Source: Bacteroidaceae bacterium | GTDB taxonomy: Bacteria; Bacteroidota; Bacteroidia; Bacteroidales; Bacteroidaceae | Reading direction: 5' to 3' | NCBI GenBank assembly: GCA_902362375.1 | Contig: CABIVS010000013.1 | Location: 1-30,163, forward strand | DNA length: 30,163 nt | Part shown: positions 16,628 to 24,740 of the stretch, piece after piece | How the letters are laid out: the number at the start of each line of letters is the position of its first letter | Numbering within the stretch: position 1 is the first letter of the stretch | Notes under the pieces: model-generated | What the model saw: the letters and a program-made list of their open reading frames with translations, nothing else | The model's database searches: none | Told to the model about the DNA's origin: nothing | Position numbers and translations under genes: made by a program

Positions 16628-19600
16628 CTATCGGCGCGGAATAGTGAAATAAACCGTAAACCCGCCGCCTTCAGCCGGCTCGGCATTGATACGGCATCCC
16701 CTACGTCCCGCAAATTCGTCGTGGTCGCGGATAATCTGCTTGCATACCAGATATTCCGTTCCCCTCAACTCCCCTTTTTCACCGGAAGTCATACGTGCCA
16801 GATTCGGATAAAATAGTTGATTCAACTCTTCCACACTCTTCTCGCGTCTCGTATCCGTAAAGAGGAAACGAATATATTCATTATCCTTGCGTGCTTGCAG
16901 ACGTATCACTCCATCTTCACGCACAGTCAATGCTTCATCAATCAAATTCTCCAATAGAAAACGCAACTGATTCACGTCTCCTATCACCTTCGCCTCCATA
17001 GACTCTATTTCCAATTCTATCCTCTCCGGCCGATTCTTCATCAACTTCTTGAAATATTTTCCGGCAGCATCCAAAAGCTCCTGTACCGGAATCACAGTAC
17101 GCCGGAAAGTGACCTCCTCCAATTGACGGGAAGCACACGAACTCAAAATCGTAAAGATTCCCTTATAGTATTCAATCAATTCCGTCATAGTCTCCACCGC
17201 TTCACGCTCCTCCGTTTCCGTAAGATTCTGCGCATTCAACCGTCCTACAATCTGTTTGATCTTATTCGGATAATAAATCGTCTCATGTTTAATAGTCGAC
17301 AGACAGTTGTCAAGCACCATATTCTGTACATGCAACATGCTGTCCTCCCAAGAAGCCCGGCGTGTTTCTTCGTGTGCCGACTCGATATCCCGGTATTTTG
17401 TAGCCAGCTTCACCACTGCGTTAAACACGACAATAGCCACATAACGAGCTACCAGTTCAAAAAGCAGTCGATCCGTCTCCTGTTCCGTTCCCTCCCTGCG
17501 CTCCAGATAAAGCACACCGACACATTGATGCTCGCCTCCTGCTTCCACCATCAGCGGAATTGCCTGAAGATGCTGTTCGGAAAGATATTTCCCGGAACTA
17601 AAACACAGCTCTACCATCTCCGGCATTTCCTGTCCGGGACGAGAAGCATATTCCAGCCGGTGTGTCGTTTCATTATAAACAGCAATCCCCATCCGGTCAA
17701 TCGTCAGTAATTCATTTACCGAACTGAATGCTTCATCCACAATCCGCTGTGGAATTTCTTTAAGCGTACTCTCTTCCCGTTGAAGCGCCTCTGCGTTTTC
17801 CTGTTCCTGCGGTCTCACCAAAGATGCGGCAAACACCTTCTGATTAATCTCAAGTACTTGTTCGAGATTCAAGCGATTCTGCAAACGTTTTCTCATGTAC
17901 AGGAAATAATATCCGACCAACGAAACAATCAATAAAACAAAGCATAAAATAATTCCTACCGTCTTATTGGTATTCGAACGCTCCAACTGCCGGCAATATG
18001 CTTCGAGAGTTTGATCCTCTCCCTGCAACTTATACAAATCCGTAAATGCCGAATTATTATAACTATATGCATCCAACTGTTTCAAAGCCAGAAAAGCTAC
18101 TGACGCCTCATTCCTGATATCCAAAATTACATGATAATCCGAATCAAACAGTTCGTTCCACCAACTGATTTCAGCAGGCGTTCCCTCACCTACCAGCTTC
18201 ATATACCGATGTGGACGATCCGGACGCGCATATTTTTCATAATGCTCATTCAGAAAAAGCATGGCAGAATCTATATATTGCAAAGCCAACTCATAATTTT
18301 CATCCACATTAGCAAAATAGGCGGCATTCGCATAATCCGATGCTACATCCAGCAAATCCTCATACGCAGAATCCGTAACTACTACAATCGAATCGCCATC
18401 CTGCAACATGGGAGGAATCGGATCATGCAGACAAGAAACCATCCCTAACGGAAATAACAAGCAAAGCAGCAATCCCCCCATCGCTTTACGCACTCCCGAA
18501 GGCAAACGAAAATAAAAACGACTTCCTTTCCCCAGTTCGCTCTCCACATCAAAGACACATCCCCGGAATAAATCATTCGTTTTCTTATACTTCTCAATGA
18601 TTCCCTTACAATTCATCAATCCGAAACCACTACCTTTGTTCTCTTTCAACACTTCCGGATCGGCTGCATTCTTCATTCCGATCACACGGGAATCATACAC
18701 CTTCTCACCAATGATATACACCACATCCTCTTCGGAAATACCTCTTCCGTTATCCTCCACAGAGATCTCGACATAGGCATCCTCCGTAGTGCGGGCATAC
18801 ACTTTAATGGTTCCTCCTTCCGGAGTATATTTACGGGCATTTTCAGCCAGCGTATTAATCATAAACAAAGTCAGTGCCCGGTCAGCCTTCACCATAGCCG
18901 TAGTCGGTTCAATTTCCAACTTCTGATTTTTCATTTCAAAAGCACGTCTTCCCTTGCCTAGCAATTCAAACAGTTCATTGAGACTGAAAGTTTCAATATT
19001 CAAGCTAAGCGTTCCCTGCTTCATCTTAATCCAAAGAGCCAGAATATCGTTGTACTCATTAATCGTAGTTACCAGCTCATCAATGTATTGATACTTCTCT
19101 TTCTTAATCTTCGCATGATCAATATATCCCCTCTCCGTCAACTTATGCACCTCATTCAAGATACGGTCGATATAAGGATTAATACCATTGACAATGGCCA
19201 GACAAGCCTTCTTTATAAGATTCTGGCGTTTATTTCCCGCAATATGTTGTTCGTAAACATACCGTTGCTTTTCCAACTGCATCCGCTCGTCACTCAACGC
19301 TTCCACCATCTGCTCATTATCCGCAGCCCAAACAATATACGGTTCAAGCACATGCACTAACGCTTTTTCATCACGGTTCAACCGATGCAGAGGAACCAGT
19401 GCCGCTTTTCCCTCCTCCGAAATTTCCAGTTGAAGACGTCCTTTCCCGAACAATTGATCGATACCTTGCTGAATTAATGGGACATTCATCGGAATAGACG
19501 AAGTTATGTCCCGGCAAAGAGTCAGAATCCGTTGCAGACGCTCCACGTCTACCTGATTCCTTATTTTAGACCGTTTATTGAAAAACCACCAAAGAATAAC

Positions 19601-20947
19601 CACCAATACAAGTCCGACAATAACCAAAGAAAGTACAAGCGTCATTTGTCGTGAATCGGCTTCCAATGAAAGATAACGGCTCTCCAACTCCTTATCCTGA
19701 CGGGTATAATTCAAAATATCCAGATATATATTCCGGTTGTAGTCAGAAGCATACTTCATCCCGAGCCCCGCATACGACACACTCAATTGCTCCCGAATCC
19801 TTGAAATCCATTCAGGTACCGTTCTCACATCTTCCTGCATAATCCATGGAACCCCGGTATAAGTCGTATCTCCTTCTACAAAAACATATAGTTTATCCAA
19901 TGTATCCGCCGCATGATGATAATAGAGCATGTGATGTTGATTCACACAATCCAACGCTTTTGCAAGCGTATCCAATGCCTCCGAATAACGTCCGTGCTCA
20001 TTCATATATTTACCGATAGACACATACGCACCGGCAATCTGATACAAATCATTATACTCACGGAACTTTTCAAGCGCACGCTGTGCCATCCGCAAAGGCA
20101 AAAGCGAATCTACCGGAAAACCAAACTGATCCAGCGCATATCCCCTTCTCGTCCGGAAAAGTTCGAAATTATTGGGTGAAACCATCAGATTAGCTAATCC
20201 TTGCAGACCATTTCCTTCGAAATAAGGATGATTGGTCTGAACAGCTGTCCGCCACGTAATATAAAGTTGGTCGAACTCACGCATTTTCCGGTCTTCCGGC
20301 TTGGTTGCTTCTACCAATGAGGCCGAACCTTTTATATAATGATAATAAAGCAACTGATTAGTATCTGTCAAAGCTTCATCTTCGGGAATCCGGTTGAGAG
20401 ATGTGATGGCCTCCTGCCGTTGCTGCAGATAGTAGTAATAAATAGAAGAAACGATGAAAAATTCGGTGAACGCATAATCCAGCCGGAGTGCTTCGTGACG
20501 ATCAGCAAACAGGTCACTCTCTTCACGAATACGTTTCATGCGCTTGAGCGCACTGTTACGATAATCATAAAATTCTTTGTTCATAGCCGTCCGCTGACAG
20601 ATTTTCATCAGTCCGATGTCGGCAATCAACAGTTCGAGTTCATTTTTAGTCAGTTTATATACTTCCTTATGCAACGCTTCCGCCCGGTCAAAGTCCATAG
20701 CCATAAAAACACAGAATCCCAGGTTGTTGGATGCTTCCGCTTTCCCCGACTTGTAGAAATTCACCTGCCGATAGGCTTCATTGGCATATTTATAAGAAGA
20801 ATCCAGGCTTCGATAACGATAAGCATACGCTTTCCCGTTTAATGAATCAATCAGGCGCACCTCTTTGGTCGGCACCATATCAGTGCACGAAAAAAAAGAG
20901 GCAAACAACACTATACCTATTATATATAAAGGAAAGCGTGAACTCAT
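16628..20947 (-). CDS. double sensor histidine kinase fusion with TPR-like sensor
   Basis: A 1439-residue membrane protein that reads as two sensor kinases in one chain. It begins with a lipoprotein-like signal (Cys21) and a TPR-rich periplasmic region (about 40-430), then a membrane helix (435-457). A cytoplasmic kinase core follows: the N-box TLAENARKYTPEGG (699-712), EDNGRGI (731-737) and GSGFGLMNCKG (772-782). Next come a second membrane or signal-like segment (822-839), a second periplasmic region (840-993), a membrane helix (996-1018), a GAF-like region (about 1065-1180) and a second kinase core with STIKHETIYY (His1221). The first core has no histidine at the matching place (NG, 587-588). 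The second core keeps His1221 but has lost the DxGxG and GxGxG boxes. I recognise Bacteroidetes DUF5112/DUF5113-type sensors here, from memory. It is the first gene of the kinase-regulator-AbgT operon. The signal it senses is unknown. Confidence 0.88.
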   Translation of the reverse strand: MSSRFPLYIIGIVLFASFFSCTDMVPTKEVRLIDSLNGKAYAYRYRSLDSSYKYANEAYRQVNFYKSGKAEASNNLGFCVFMAMDFDRAEALHKEVYKLTKNELELLIADIGLMKICQRTAMNKEFYDYRNSALKRMKRIREESDLFADRHEALRLDYAFTEFFIVSSIYYYYLQQRQEAITSLNRIPEDEALTDTNQLLYYHYIKGSASLVEATKPEDRKMREFDQLYITWRTAVQTNHPYFEGNGLQGLANLMVSPNNFELFRTRRGYALDQFGFPVDSLLPLRMAQRALEKFREYNDLYQIAGAYVSIGKYMNEHGRYSEALDTLAKALDCVNQHHMLYYHHAADTLDKLYVFVEGDTTYTGVPWIMQEDVRTVPEWISRIREQLSVSYAGLGMKYASDYNRNIYLDILNYTRQDKELESRYLSLEADSRQMTLVLSLVIVGLVLVVILWWFFNKRSKIRNQVDVERLQRILTLCRDITSSIPMNVPLIQQGIDQLFGKGRLQLEISEEGKAALVPLHRLNRDEKALVHVLEPYIVWAADNEQMVEALSDERMQLEKQRYVYEQHIAGNKRQNLIKKACLAIVNGINPYIDRILNEVHKLTERGYIDHAKIKKEKYQYIDELVTTINEYNDILALWIKMKQGTLSLNIETFSLNELFELLGKGRRAFEMKNQKLEIEPTTAMVKADRALTLFMINTLAENARKYTPEGGTIKVYARTTEDAYVEISVEDNGRGISEEDVVYIIGEKVYDSRVIGMKNAADPEVLKENKGSGFGLMNCKGIIEKYKKTNDLFRGCVFDVESELGKGSRFYFRLPSGVRKAMGGLLLCLLFPLGMVSCLHDPIPPMLQDGDSIVVVTDSAYEDLLDVASDYANAAYFANVDENYELALQYIDSAMLFLNEHYEKYARPDRPHRYMKLVGEGTPAEISWWNELFDSDYHVILDIRNEASVAFLALKQLDAYSYNNSAFTDLYKLQGEDQTLEAYCRQLERSNTNKTVGIILCFVLLIVSLVGYYFLYMRKRLQNRLNLEQVLEINQKVFAASLVRPQEQENAEALQREESTLKEIPQRIVDEAFSSVNELLTIDRMGIAVYNETTHRLEYASRPGQEMPEMVELCFSSGKYLSEQHLQAIPLMVEAGGEHQCVGVLYLERREGTEQETDRLLFELVARYVAIVVFNAVVKLATKYRDIESAHEETRRASWEDSMLHVQNMVLDNCLSTIKHETIYYPNKIKQIVGRLNAQNLTETEEREAVETMTELIEYYKGIFTILSSCASRQLEEVTFRRTVIPVQELLDAAGKYFKKLMKNRPERIELEIESMEAKVIGDVNQLRFLLENLIDEALTVREDGVIRLQARKDNEYIRFLFTDTRREKSVEELNQLFYPNLARMTSGEKGELRGTEYLVCKQIIRDHDEFAGRRGCRINAEPAEGGGFTVYFTIPRR

Positions 20948-20974
20948 TTTTGACTATTAACTGTTTTCAGAAAG

Positions 20975-20982
20975 CAAATCTA
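20975..20982 (-). promoter_or_regulatory. Bacteroides -7 element for the kinase operon
   Basis: TAGATTTG (then C) on the minus strand fits TAnnTTTG and lies about 28 bases before the kinase start codon. No clear TTTG was found at the -33 position, so the call is moderate. Confidence 0.5.
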
Positions 20983-21056
20983 CAAATATTTCCGATAAGT
21001 TGGAGAGAAAAATATTTTTTATACAATAAGTCCTTCTAAATAATAAGAGAAATTCC

Positions 21057-21064
21057 TACCTTTG
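21057..21064 (+). promoter_or_regulatory. Bacteroides -7 element for prs
   Basis: TACCTTTG followed by CA matches the TAnnTTTG consensus and lies 36 bases before the prs ATG. The -33 region is AT-rich without a clear TTTG. Confidence 0.6.
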
Positions 21065-21100
21065 CAGGCAAATTAACAAATAGGTAACATCTATTACAAA

Positions 21101-22039
21101 ATGAGCGAAAAAGCACCCTTTATGGTATTCTCGGGAACAAACTCGAGATATCTTGCAGAAAAAATCTGCGCAAGCCTGGATTGTCCTCTGGGAAATATGA
21201 ACATTACCCATTTTGCCGATGGCGAATTTGCTGTTTCATATGAAGAGTCAATTCGTGGCGCACACGTATTCCTGGTTCAATCCACTTTCCCTAACTCAGA
21301 CAACTTAATGGAACTTCTCCTGATGATCGATGCTGCTAAACGTGCATCTGCAAAGAGCGTTGTGGCCGTAATCCCCTATTTCGGATGGGCACGTCAGGAT
21401 AGAAAAGACAAACCGCGTGTATCTATCGGCGCTAAGTTGGTAGCCGACCTGCTATCTGTTGCAGGTATCGACCGCCTGATTACGATGGACTTGCATGCAG
21501 ACCAGATTCAGGGATTCTTCAATATTCCGGTAGATCACCTGTATGCATCAGCAGTATTCCTTCCCTACATCCAGTCATTGCAACTGGAAAACCTGGTTAT
21601 TGCTACACCGGACGTAGGAGGTTCAAAACGTGCCAGCACTTTCTCCAAATACCTCGGTGTACCATTGGTACTTTGCAACAAATCACGTGAAAAAGCCAAT
21701 GAAGTAGCATCTATGCAAATCATCGGTGATGTAGAAGGTAAAAACGTTGTATTGATCGACGATATTGTAGACACGGCAGGAACAATCACCAAAGCAGCCA
21801 ACATCATGCTGGAAGCCGGTGCCAAATCTGTACGTGCTATCGCCAGCCACTGTGTAATGTCTGATCCGGCTTCTTTCCGTGTACAAGAGTCTGCCCTGAC
21901 TGAAATGGTATTTACCGACAGCATCCCTTACGCAAAGAAATGCCCGAAAGTGAAACAGTTAAGCATTGCCGATATGTTTGCAGAAACAATCAAACGAGTG
22001 ATGAATAACGAATCTATCAGTTCACAATACATCATTTAA
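21101..22039 (+). CDS. prs: ribose-phosphate pyrophosphokinase (PRPP synthetase)
   Basis: A 312-residue cytosolic enzyme (EC 2.7.6.1) that makes phosphoribosyl pyrophosphate from ribose 5-phosphate and ATP for purine, pyrimidine, NAD, histidine and tryptophan synthesis. Visible signatures are FSGTNSRYLAE at the N-terminus, HFADGEFAVSYEESIRG, the ATP-binding YFGWARQDRKDKPR (93-106), the metal-binding MDLHADQIQGFF (129-140) and the PRPP loop VVLIDDIVDTAGTI (216-229). Length is normal and the ATG fits the family start. It is flanked by minus-strand genes on both sides and has its own promoter and terminator, so it is monocistronic. Base composition is somewhat richer in preferred codons, as for a highly expressed gene. 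Confidence 0.97.
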   Translation: MSEKAPFMVFSGTNSRYLAEKICASLDCPLGNMNITHFADGEFAVSYEESIRGAHVFLVQSTFPNSDNLMELLLMIDAAKRASAKSVVAVIPYFGWARQDRKDKPRVSIGAKLVADLLSVAGIDRLITMDLHADQIQGFFNIPVDHLYASAVFLPYIQSLQLENLVIATPDVGGSKRASTFSKYLGVPLVLCNKSREKANEVASMQIIGDVEGKNVVLIDDIVDTAGTITKAANIMLEAGAKSVRAIASHCVMSDPASFRVQESALTEMVFTDSIPYAKKCPKVKQLSIADMFAETIKRVMNNESISSQYII

Positions 22040-22064
22040 TAGATGATAGGTGATAAATGATAGT
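22038..22064 (+). repeat. left arm of a 27-bp perfect inverted repeat
   Basis: These 27 bases, starting inside the prs stop codon, are exactly complementary to 22176-22202. They consist of degenerate TGATARN words (AGATGATAGG, TGATAAATGATAG). The two arms enclose 111 bases that carry the terminator. Confidence 0.85.
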
Positions 22065-22097
22065 TGATAGTTGAAGTTACTTTCAACGGGAAATTAT

Positions 22098-22140
22098 AAA
22101 ATGGATAATGACCGCTTTGGGTTATTATCCATTTTTCTTT
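22098..22140. terminator. terminator between convergent prs and MORN genes
   Basis: AAAATGGATAAT (22098-22109) pairs with ATTATCCATTTT (22124-22135). The stem continues inward through a G-T pair and ACC/GGT, leaving a short loop. TTTTTCTTT follows on the plus strand, and a TTTT run sits at the other side for minus-strand transcripts, so it can serve both genes. Confidence 0.88.
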
Positions 22141-22175
22141 GTACCATAAAAAAGAGGCCACGCAATGCGCAGCCC

Positions 22176-22202
22176 ACTATCATTTATCACCTATCATCTA
22201 TT
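22176..22202 (-). repeat. right arm of a 27-bp perfect inverted repeat
   Basis: Exact reverse complement of 22038-22064. It overlaps the last codons and the TAG stop of the MORN gene (stop at 22198-22200), so the arm is partly coding. Confidence 0.85.
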
Positions 22203-23367
22203 GAAGTCTTCCAAATTTATAGGTTCCTTTTTTAATCACTTTCCCATCTTTATCTGTTTCTACAAAGGGACCATTCTTCTTTCCTTGTTTGAAAAAGCCT
22301 TCGAAGCGATTACCGTCTTTGTCGATTTGTACGCCTTGTCCGTCTTCCAATCCATCAACAAAGCCACCTTTATATTGCATACCAGCAACGGTTTTCAGAG
22401 TACCCTGTCCATTGGGACGGTTATCTTTCCACTCACCATCATAAACATCGCCATTGCTCCATTTATAGACTCCCTTACCATCACGTTTGTTATTTTTCCA
22501 GCTTCCTTCATATACAGCACCATTCGCCCAGGTAAAAGTACCTTTTCCGTCTTGCATGCCATTTTTGAAATTACCAACATATTTGTCACCGTTAGCGTGA
22601 TAATAAACTCCCTCACCGGTACGTTCACCTAAGAGATAAGAACCTTCATAACGATCGCCCGTATGAAAGTAGTAAGTACCTTTCCCATGTTGGATATCAT
22701 CTGCCCAGTCACCGTCGTATTTATCTCCATTGGTATATTCAAACACCCCTTTTCCGTGACGGACATCATCTTTCCAGTCTCCTTCATACTTACAGCCGTC
22801 GTCCCAGTTCATGATACCTTTGCCATTCTTCTTATCATTTTTCCAGTGACCGGTATATTGGGCACCATTCGCCCAAGTGTATGTACCTTCGCCTTCACGC
22901 TTATCATTCACCCATTTACCTACATACAAATCACCGTTATGATAATACATTGTTCCTTCACCATGCTGATAATCCTGATACCACATACCGTCGTAACGGT
23001 TATTATTCATAAAATAATAAATACCCTTTCCATGCTGCTGGTCCTGAAACCACTGTCCTTCGTACTTTTCTCCGTCGGGAAACATATAAATTCCATATCC
23101 CTCACGTTTTCCCTTCACATATTCTCCTTCAAAGACATCACCGTTTTTAAAGACAGTTTTTCCTTTTCCATTCGGTTTTCGTCCTTTCATTTCTCCCGTA
23201 TAGACACTGCCATCCTTAAAAGTATAGTTGCCAATCTTTATTTCAGTGGAGAATGTATCTTTAATTTTTCCGAAAAATCCGCCTTTTTTTCCTTCATTTT
23301 CTTGTGCCATCACTCCCTCTTGTGCAAGAAGAGCCAGCAAAAGTGTAGTATATAGATATTTCCTCAT
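22198..23367 (-). CDS. secreted MORN-repeat protein
   Basis: A 389-residue protein with a signal peptide (about 1-21, ending VMAQ) and fourteen consecutive 23-residue MORN repeats from about residue 55 to 376. Typical units are KYEGDWKDDVRHGKGVFEYTNGD and VYEGSWKNNKRDGKGVYKWSNGD (split here for display: Y-x-G-x-W, then G-K-G). The repeats are diverged yet of strictly equal length. MORN arrays form elongated beta-sheets that can bind lipids or scaffold proteins. There is no kinase domain, so the common label PIP 5-kinase would be wrong. The role is unknown, and location is periplasmic or outer-membrane associated by inference. It has its own promoter and is separated from the M16 gene by 85 bases. 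Confidence 0.9.
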   Translation of the reverse strand: MRKYLYTTLLLALLAQEGVMAQENEGKKGGFFGKIKDTFSTEIKIGNYTFKDGSVYTGEMKGRKPNGKGKTVFKNGDVFEGEYVKGKREGYGIYMFPDGEKYEGQWFQDQQHGKGIYYFMNNNRYDGMWYQDYQHGEGTMYYHNGDLYVGKWVNDKREGEGTYTWANGAQYTGHWKNDKKNGKGIMNWDDGCKYEGDWKDDVRHGKGVFEYTNGDKYDGDWADDIQHGKGTYYFHTGDRYEGSYLLGERTGEGVYYHANGDKYVGNFKNGMQDGKGTFTWANGAVYEGSWKNNKRDGKGVYKWSNGDVYDGEWKDNRPNGQGTLKTVAGMQYKGGFVDGLEDGQGVQIDKDGNRFEGFFKQGKKNGPFVETDKDGKVIKKGTYKFGRLQ

Positions 23368-23406
23368 TGGTTTTAGTCGTTACTCATTTTAGAATTACAA
23401 TTTGGA

Positions 23407-23414
23407 CAAAGATA
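23407..23414 (-). promoter_or_regulatory. Bacteroides -7 element for the MORN gene
   Basis: TATCTTTG on the minus strand fits TAnnTTTG and lies 39 bases before the MORN start codon. TTTG words upstream are not at the standard distance. Confidence 0.5.
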
Positions 23415-23452
23415 CAATTTCTATCCCAAACAGCCCACTTTCGGAAAGCAAA

Positions 23453-24736
23453 TTATGACAACTTTTTACCTGCAATGACCTCTTTTAATGTCTCTTTGCA
23501 CAAATAGCGCTGTGCCAAATCTTGTATTTCCATCGAAGTAACCTCATTCACAGCCAACAGAGAACGTGAAAAGTAGTCATCATCCAGACCGGAAGTAGCA
23601 ATGAAGATCCACGCATCCGAAAGTGAGAAAGGCGACTCATAACTACGGCACATTTCTCCCAACATATAGTTGCGCACAATAGTCAGTTCTTCGGCTGATA
23701 CAGGTTCCTGATGCAGGCGGTCTATTTCATGGTACACTTCTTGTATCAACGGTTCCACATATTCATTATCCGTTTCTGTCGAGATAGCCAACAGTCCGCT
23801 ATCCGGATAAAACATGATTCCTGCCGAAATACCATAAGTATATCCCTTCTCTTCACGGATATTAGACATCAGCCGACTGCCGAAATAACCTCCGAATAAA
23901 GTCATCAGTACCCGAAGTTTCAAATAATCAGGATGATTACGGGTAATGGTCGTATATCCCATCTTCACAGCACTCTGCATAGCATCTTCACGCTCTGTAA
24001 AAATCCTCTTTTCGGGAACAGCAGTAAAAGGAAAACTTAATCTCGACACCTGCTGCTGATGTTGACCGAAAGAAGTGCCGAATGTATCTGTCACCCGACT
24101 GATAATATCCTCCGTCACCTTGCCGGACAAGAATATAGAGCAATTACCCGAATGATAATACCGTTCATAAAATTCACGGAGCACTTCCGGAGTGATGGCA
24201 TGATAATCTTCCTCCACCACAATTTTACCACATGGATGCTGTTCACCGTAAAGTGACTGCAACAGGCTGCGGTGTGCCAGAAAATCAACTTTGGAAGTAT
24301 TAACCAGATATTGTTGGATATTGGTATCGAGAATAGTATGCAATTCCTTCTCCGGGAAAAGCGGTTCTTTAATCATGGATTCCACCACCTCCAATGTTTT
24401 CGCCAAATACTTATTCAACGAATAAACAGTGATATATGCATATTCCGACGAACTGGACAATTCGAGCCATGAGCCGTAATAATCCAGTTTTTCGGCAATG
24501 GTAGCAGCCGTATATTTTTTCGTGCCTTCGCGCAGCATCCGGTTCGTAAACAGAGCTTGCAGTTTCTGCGACTGCTGCCAGCGTCCCCCGGCAAAAAGCA
24601 CATCTATGCGTACCACTTCTTGTTCACCCGCATTAATAACAGTCAACGGAATGCCGTTTGGCAACGTCATTCGAACAGGAGGAAGTATACGAAAATTTTT
24701 CAGGGTTTGTATTTCAGGTTGTATCGTACGATCCAT
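23453..24736 (-). CDS. M16-family peptidase homologue lacking the zinc motif
   Basis: A 427-residue protein with the two-domain fold of M16B (PqqL/MPP-like) peptidases. The N-terminal half begins MTLPNGIPLTVINAGEQEVVRIDVLFAGGRW and the C-terminal half contains YTYGISAGIMFYPDSGLLAIST. The catalytic H-x-x-E-H is absent: the aligned segment reads LFTNR (62-66) before MLREGT, and the distal glutamate region (about 139-142, TNIQQ) is also not conserved. It is probably inactive and may be the partner subunit of an active M16 protein encoded elsewhere, as in MPP alpha/beta pairs. No signal peptide is visible, so it should be cytoplasmic. It lies 4 bases after kdsB, as the last gene of the pbp operon. 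Confidence 0.9.
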   Translation of the reverse strand: MDRTIQPEIQTLKNFRILPPVRMTLPNGIPLTVINAGEQEVVRIDVLFAGGRWQQSQKLQALFTNRMLREGTKKYTAATIAEKLDYYGSWLELSSSSEYAYITVYSLNKYLAKTLEVVESMIKEPLFPEKELHTILDTNIQQYLVNTSKVDFLAHRSLLQSLYGEQHPCGKIVVEEDYHAITPEVLREFYERYYHSGNCSIFLSGKVTEDIISRVTDTFGTSFGQHQQQVSRLSFPFTAVPEKRIFTEREDAMQSAVKMGYTTITRNHPDYLKLRVLMTLFGGYFGSRLMSNIREEKGYTYGISAGIMFYPDSGLLAISTETDNEYVEPLIQEVYHEIDRLHQEPVSAEELTIVRNYMLGEMCRSYESPFSLSDAWIFIATSGLDDDYFSRSLLAVNEVTSMEIQDLAQRYLCKETLKEVIAGKKLS

Positions 24737-24740
24737 AAGA

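Noticed and set aside
17123..17710. 195-codon plus-strand frame over the kinase gene
   Set aside because: No recognisable domain and entirely covered by the strong kinase frame.
22038..22202. CRISPR or insertion-sequence interpretation of the 27-bp inverted repeats
   Set aside because: Only two inverted arms exist, with no spacer series, and the 111-base interior encodes no transposase.
22663..23355. 230-codon open frame opposite the MORN gene
   Set aside because: It is an antisense shadow produced by the 69-bp repeat structure. Its translation is a repetitive Ile/Phe/Val-rich string without any known pattern.
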